Positions 31,091 through 35,206 of a stretch of 35,206 nt of DNA are shown one piece after another. A model generated the notes under the pieces. The model worked only from the letters and a program-made list of their open reading frames with translations, was not told the DNA's origin and did no database searches. Source of the DNA: Saccoglossus kowalevskii (Eukaryota; Hemichordata; Enteropneusta; Harrimaniidae); the NCBI RefSeq assembly GCF_000003605.2, contig NW_003141318.1:51770-86975 (forward strand). The letters are read 5' to 3'. Made by a program: the position numbers and the translations under genes. Within the stretch, counting starts at the first letter, position 1, and every line of letters starts with the position of its first letter.

Positions 31091-31540
31091 GAGTTTACTG
31101 TGCCGATTGTTCATAGTAATATCAAATGAAGACACGTTTTAGTGTTGACAATTCCTTTATTTTCCTTTGTTTCACGCTTCTCCTTCAATCAAGCATACAA
31201 CGTCAAATCTTCAATTTGCATAAAATGACTTGCATTACACAGAGCGTGACTCATATTTCACGATTCATTTTCATGATTCACAATTCATCATTCACGTAAA
31301 ACTGTAACAAATAGTCATGAAAGTGGTAAAAATATCGCTATCAAACAATGTAAAACTGTAACAATGCAGTCACAAAGAAAAAGACTGCTCGATTAAATAA
31401 TTAAAACAAAACTTTTAAGTGTTTTTTGTGGCAGGCGGCAGTTCCGAATGTCACTGTTGTCTCTCTTGACTTTTTTTTGTAAGTGCTGCCACCTAGTGCA
31501 TTTTTGCCACAGAAGTCATATTCATGTTTGGGCTACATGG
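31091..31540. other. non-coding stretch with degenerate ATTCAC/ATTCAT repeat
   Basis: No gene. Around 31,250-31,300 the motif ATTCA with C or T occurs five or six times in loose tandem (CACGATTCATTTTCATGATT and onward). A similar motif recurs at the window end (35,140-35,206). Frames such as 31,448-31,642 are not supported. Confidence 0.45.
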
Positions 31541-31559
31541 CAGGGCTGTGCGGTCATCT

Positions 31560-31795
31560 CCCTATCAAATGTCAATTTTAATGTGCTCAAACACAAGCAC
31601 CTTAACCAAGGTTCCCCAAAAGTCGCATTCGTTAGTGAATGAATCTCGGCCAGTGGAATTGGCCTTTCCATTGAGTCTGCCGCACACTCACCCAGGGTAG
31701 GGGTCGACCCTTTTAATGTTCAGCCTAAGGTAGGATTCGAACTTGGGTCTATCAATCATGAGACTGGTGCGACAACTACTATGGTACCAGTGACC
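31560..31795 (-). repeat. tRNA-derived SINE
   Basis: On the minus strand, TGGTACCATAGTAG (A-box-like, about 31,778-31,791) is followed by the B-box GTTCGAATCC (about 31,733-31,742), with spacing typical of a tRNA promoter. After a tRNA-like end (TACCTTAGGC) a non-tRNA body continues with a palindromic GGGTCGACCC (about 31,701-31,710) and on to about 31,560. This is the layout of a tRNA-headed SINE. The tail and target-site duplication could not be fixed. Confidence 0.5.
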
Positions 31796-32826
31796 AGTTT
31801 ATAATTAAAAAGTTGAGTTTTCGGCAGCATGGGTTTATCAAACTCGATGACTCGTCGTTCATACATAAATATAAACAAAAATGGCGGACATTTCAAAAGT
31901 TTTAAAAATACTCGATAAAAATCTAATTTCTTTACCATTAACCCATTAACATACATATAAAAACACATCATCAAAGACTGTATTTTTTTTACATTATTAC
32001 TTACATCTGAGTCTGGGTCGCCTCTCAAATCACAAAGTTACAGCACAGTAGTGACTCGCGATCTGCTGGCTGGCGCCGCAAAAAGATCCCTAAGGATATC
32101 AACAGTTGTCAATAGAGGGCGCTAGAATCCTTTACACTTCAGCTTAGTAATTTCTGCTGCGTGGATAATTTTAACTATACACATTTAGCTTTTTCTGTAG
32201 GTGACTAAAAATAGTTATTTTCATACTCAAATATATGCGTTTATTCTAAAGCTGATATTACTTTTCATAAACGAAGTAACAATTCAGATATTTGAACCTC
32301 AATCAACCACTTCCTTTGCGTGTGCCCAAGTGCAGGACATTACGTAAGTAAATATTACACATACTAGTACTATTGTGTGTCCCACACTGTGAATTTTCAG
32401 GGTGGGGTACTCACCTAGATTTTGAGTGGGAGTGTTCCGCGGAAAAATGGACTCAAAAAAAATAATTGTCAGCAAATAGCATACATTTTGCTAAAATGAC
32501 GGAAAATCTTGGTAAAAAAGAAAAAAAGATCGAGTCGACTGTGAAAATGGAGTTCAAAACAGCTGTGCATACTCGTATACACTTTTCAGCGCTGTTACTT
32601 TTATTCCATTAATGTATTTTTTATACTATCAATGAGGCATTAGTGGCATTTCACCAATTAAATGTCACCACAATACGACTGTGCTCAACAAAACAGGCTG
32701 TCAGCATCCGTTATTTTATGTTTTTGTCATATTACCTCAAATGGAAGTGTGCATGGAATCATAGGAAGAAACGGTGTGCATTGTGATAATTGTCATAAAG
32801 GTGATTGACAGGTCATACTTGTTTTC
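31796..32826. other. non-coding stretch
   Basis: No gene. The motif AGAGGGCGCTAG near 32,113 resembles short GC motifs common in invertebrate transposons but is not assigned. The minus frame at 31,756-32,028 overlaps the SINE and is not supported. Confidence 0.45.
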
Positions 32827-32955
32827 AACTCTGGAAGGACAGTGGGTTCGACCAGGTGTGCTTGTAATTTACATAACAAAGGGTGTTTACAACTTTGGAA
32901 GGAGAATTGGAATCTACCAGGTGTGCTGTTATTTGAATAACAAAGGATGATTATA
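32827..32955. repeat. two imperfect tandem copies of a 64-65 bp unit
   Basis: AACTCTGGAAGGACAGTGGG ... CCAGGTGTGCTTG ... ATAACAAAGGG is followed by AACTTTGGAAGGAGAATTGG ... CCAGGTGTGCTGT ... ATAACAAAGGA. The repeat period is about 64-65 bases, and a short piece of a third copy seems to begin with AATCTACTGAG. It lies directly upstream of the promoter-like pair at 33,004-33,053. Confidence 0.75.
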
Positions 32956-33003
32956 ATCTACTGAGTTGCCTACGTGATACAGCTGCTAGCAAGATCACAT
33001 TCT

Positions 33004-33053
33004 GATTGGCTCATGTGGAAACCCAGGTGGTGACACTGAATCATGCCTATAAA
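33004..33053 (+). promoter_or_regulatory. promoter-like CCAAT (inverted) and TATA pair
   Basis: TGATTGGCTC (33,003-33,012) is an inverted CCAAT box. TATAAA lies at 33,048-33,053, about 40 bases further on, a plausible spacing for a polymerase II core promoter. An AATAAA follows at 33,606-33,611 and an ATTAAA near 33,397. No known gene starts here. An LTR promoter, or the 5' end of an unrecognised gene, would both fit. Without a second LTR copy I cannot tell. Confidence 0.35.
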
Positions 33054-33347
33054 TTGAACAGACTAAGAACAGTTTGGGTCGATAATTTCAACTTGGTGTC
33101 CGTCTTTTCAACTTGCTTTCCTGTGTGTTCTGCTACGATACGATATTACAGGCTACAACCATTATTCTGTGAGACTTGTATGAACTACTCTGCGACCTCC
33201 TTCTTTCAGCAGTGGCCTCCAGAATACCGGCGTTCCTCTGCAAGCAAGACTCCTGTATTTCTCCGTTGTTGTGTTGCAGAAGCCATTGACTGTCGTCCAA
33301 TAATACATCCTGGAACTGTGAGTTATCACCAATGCACACTTCCCTAA
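33006..33347 (+). other. 113-codon open frame, unrecognised
   Basis: The longest open frame in this part of the window; it is Ser-, Cys- and Pro-rich and starts before the TATA box. A minus-strand frame (33,133-33,351) overlaps it. There is no domain I recognise. Its ATG lies upstream of the probable start of transcription, so the annotated start is doubtful. It may be LTR or UTR sequence. Not a supported gene. Confidence 0.15.
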
Positions 33348-33605
33348 GCAATCGTATTTTTCTGTGCTTTATTTCTTGTAATTATTTTGAGAGGTATTAA
33401 AGCCAGGAGCTTTAACTAGATATTTCGGTGTATGTGTATTTCATTTCCAGTACTATTGTCTTGTCACCCCATACTAGCAGTGAAAGAACTCCATGTCCAG
33501 TGTGGGTTCTGTGGGTGGACCTCTCAATTGCGATAAGCAGGCCTTACACTGTGACACAGGCCAACTTACAGGAACCCCTGAGCCTATGTCTTAATGTGTA
33601 GATAG

Positions 33606-33611
33606 AATAAA
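33606..33611 (+). promoter_or_regulatory. candidate polyadenylation signal AATAAA
   Basis: AATAAA, followed by C/T-rich sequence. It lies 560 bases after the TATA box and could end a short transcript or mark an LTR. Confidence 0.3.
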
Positions 33612-34189
33612 GCTTTAAACTCTCACCCCCTTACCCATTTATCTAGTTTTTATTTATAGTCATTTATAGGCACAGTCTCGCTGTCATAGGGTAACTTTTG
33701 TGTCATTTATTACATATACAAGTAAATGTATATATATATTGTTCATGGCATGGAGCTCAGAAACTGGCCATTTTCTCACGAGAGGGGTTAGACATGCTAA
33801 TATTGTGCCTAAGCACTAAAGAAGGGCTCACTTCTGAAGACACTAAATTTTCTGACACATACACAAAAATAAAATGGCTTGTCAGTACATGGCCTTCATA
33901 TTATTTCCTCTAAAGACATTTATGTTTCAGCCTCATTGTTTCAGTAGAGGAAGTGTATATGGGAATGTTCGTGCAAGAAAATAACAAGCATTCTACGAGT
34001 TATTGTAAAAATAAGATTTGTGTAAACAAGGTAGTTATAAGTAATGTAATCATATACATATATATTTTTAACTTGCATTACTTATTAAAATTATGTAATA
34101 ATATTTATTACTCATTAACAGATAAAAATTCAACAAGAAATAAAGTGCAGGCCGATCATTTTTTTCACTTATTTAGCTACCGCACAGCA
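33612..34189. other. non-coding stretch
   Basis: AT-rich, no supportable gene, RNA or repeat. The frame 33,698-33,913 shows no known domain. Confidence 0.4.
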
Positions 34190-34450
34190 GCCCGGTGCAC
34201 ACGTACATTCAACGTGTGTACGGGGAATACGCAACGTATATTCACACATTCGGAACATATTAATTCGTAAATATACACATCAGTATATTTACGGAGACCG
34301 GAAGTATACAGTGCACACATTAACGTACACGTAACAATGCTGTCTAACGTATTCCTACGTATACGTAGTATATACGGACACGTGATAAACCACTGCATAG
34401 AGTTAATACTGACGCAGATCTACGTATATTTTGCGTATACTCGGCATATT
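34190..34450. repeat. TACG/CGTA-rich palindromic block, possible MITE
   Basis: Short self-complementary words (CGTATA, TATACG, ACGTAC, CGTACA, ACGTATACGT) recur about every 20 bases. A perfect hairpin, CGTAAATATAC with GTATATTTACG, lies at about 34,266-34,292. This pattern of repeated subterminal-type motifs is what hAT-like or other non-autonomous DNA transposons often show. Ends and a target-site duplication are not defined. An overlapping frame (34,177-34,398 -) is a result of the composition. Confidence 0.4.
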
Positions 34451-35139
34451 TAAAGCGCATGCTATTGGCTGACTTTTCAGGAACATTTGCATACAGGTCA
34501 CATATTATAGGTCATGCTTTATTTCCGGTTAATCAGTCGCGTAGTAATTTGGTTCTTGGGCGCCGTAATTTGTCTAGGTACTAGTATTTTGTTTATAAAT
34601 AAAGTATCGGTAGTATTTCTGGTGTTTGCTACCGCAACACATTTATTTATAAACACAATACAACAACCTAACAATATCACGAGCTTCTCTTACAGTCATA
34701 TACATGTAAAGATAAAGAAATGGTTATTGCCACATCCATGGTCATCCTCGTGATCAGCCGGGTTTTTTTTCCGAGTAGGATCAGGGCAACGTGAAAAATT
34801 CATTATCGGAAATAACGTTTACAGTAGATCTCCGGGTAACGATAACACACTGCAACAAATGCAATTTCGTGTTTTTGGATGAAAGACATACATTTGTGAT
34901 TCAAGTCGTTTGGTACTTATTTGTGATAACAATACACACACTTAAATGTACACAAATTGGGGTTTTATATCCAATTTAATTGAAGGTGAAAAATAAGTTC
35001 ATTTCAAATGGTTTAAATTGAGTGGACTTCTATCACAGAAATAACGAAATTCAACAATTAATGAATTTAATGTTAAATAATTTATAAATTCAATGACAGG
35101 AAACAAAAGAAATTACGATGACCGATACGGTTCATCACT
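34451..35139. other. non-coding stretch
   Basis: AT-rich, with frames at 34,514-34,753 and 34,791-34,979 that show no family resemblance. No other structure was seen. Confidence 0.4.
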
Positions 35140-35206
35140 ATTCAAAATTCTGATTTCAAATTTCGTAATTCAAAATTCGTCATTCAAAACTCATTATTCA
35201 AAATGC
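35140..35206. repeat. degenerate ATTCAAAA tandem repeat running off the window
   Basis: A unit close to ATTCAAAATTCGT is repeated four to five times with small changes and length shifts of 11-15 bases, and it continues past the window edge. A related ATTCAC/ATTCAT cluster is at 31,250-31,300. Confidence 0.7.

Noticed and set aside
33006-33347. 113-codon frame as a gene
   Set aside because: Its ATG lies upstream of the TATA box, no domain is known, and an antisense frame overlaps.
1-35206. CRISPR array, operon or bacterial features
   Set aside because: No regularly spaced direct repeats with unique spacers, no ribosome-binding sites before frames, and the genes are spliced.

Overview
The window looks like nuclear DNA of an animal. 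It is AT-rich, has spliced genes with GT-AG introns of 0.1 to several kb, and carries non-LTR and LTR retroelement relics, tRNA-like SINE pieces, microsatellites and two 50-N assembly gaps. The one clear cellular gene is an NXPE-family gene. NXPE families are large in several marine invertebrates, so a mollusc or other lophotrochozoan is my best guess, but the sequence does not prove it.

Layout. Positions 1-5,250 are non-coding, with a foldback repeat at 4,325-4,560. Positions 5,290-6,100 hold a decayed LINE ORF1. Positions 7,900-9,990 hold a second LINE copy: an ORF1 relic, the end of an endonuclease domain, then directly the ORF2 C-terminus. The reverse transcriptase is missing, and the copy ends in a (TTCTA)n array. 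Positions 10,946-11,005 look like a decayed copy of the NXPE first exon. A GC-rich repeat with an N gap sits at 12,410-12,840.

The NXPE gene lies on the + strand at about 15,719-25,095. I can assemble five coding exons in consistent phase (93, 437, 543, 53 and 722 nt after correcting the gap), giving a 615-residue type II membrane protein. Its parts are a short signal anchor, a Lys/Pro-rich stem with two Cys-Pro repeats, a neurexophilin-like beta domain, a linker microexon, and an NXPE C-terminal SGNH-type esterase domain with a GDS motif. A second possible first exon, also phase 0 and hydrophobic, lies at 18,880 just before exon 2. The 50-N gap inside the last exon is flanked by the same 18 bases on both sides. 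Removing the gap and one copy restores the frame, so the gap is almost certainly a false join.

Positions 27,400-31,090 hold a broken BEL/Pao retroelement. Gag-like, reverse transcriptase and RNase H pieces read on +, and a linker plus integrase piece reads on -, meeting them head-on at about 29,714. The rest (31,100-35,206) is non-coding. It holds a tRNA-derived SINE on -, a 64-bp tandem duplication next to a CCAAT/TATA promoter-like pair, a TACG/CGTA-rich palindromic block, and a degenerate ATTCA repeat running off the end. I found no CRISPR array, operon, rRNA or intact mobile element, and nothing I would call a new molecular system. The most interesting signals are the duplicated or alternative signal-anchor exons of the NXPE gene, its repeat-bearing stem, and the inverted BEL/Pao element.
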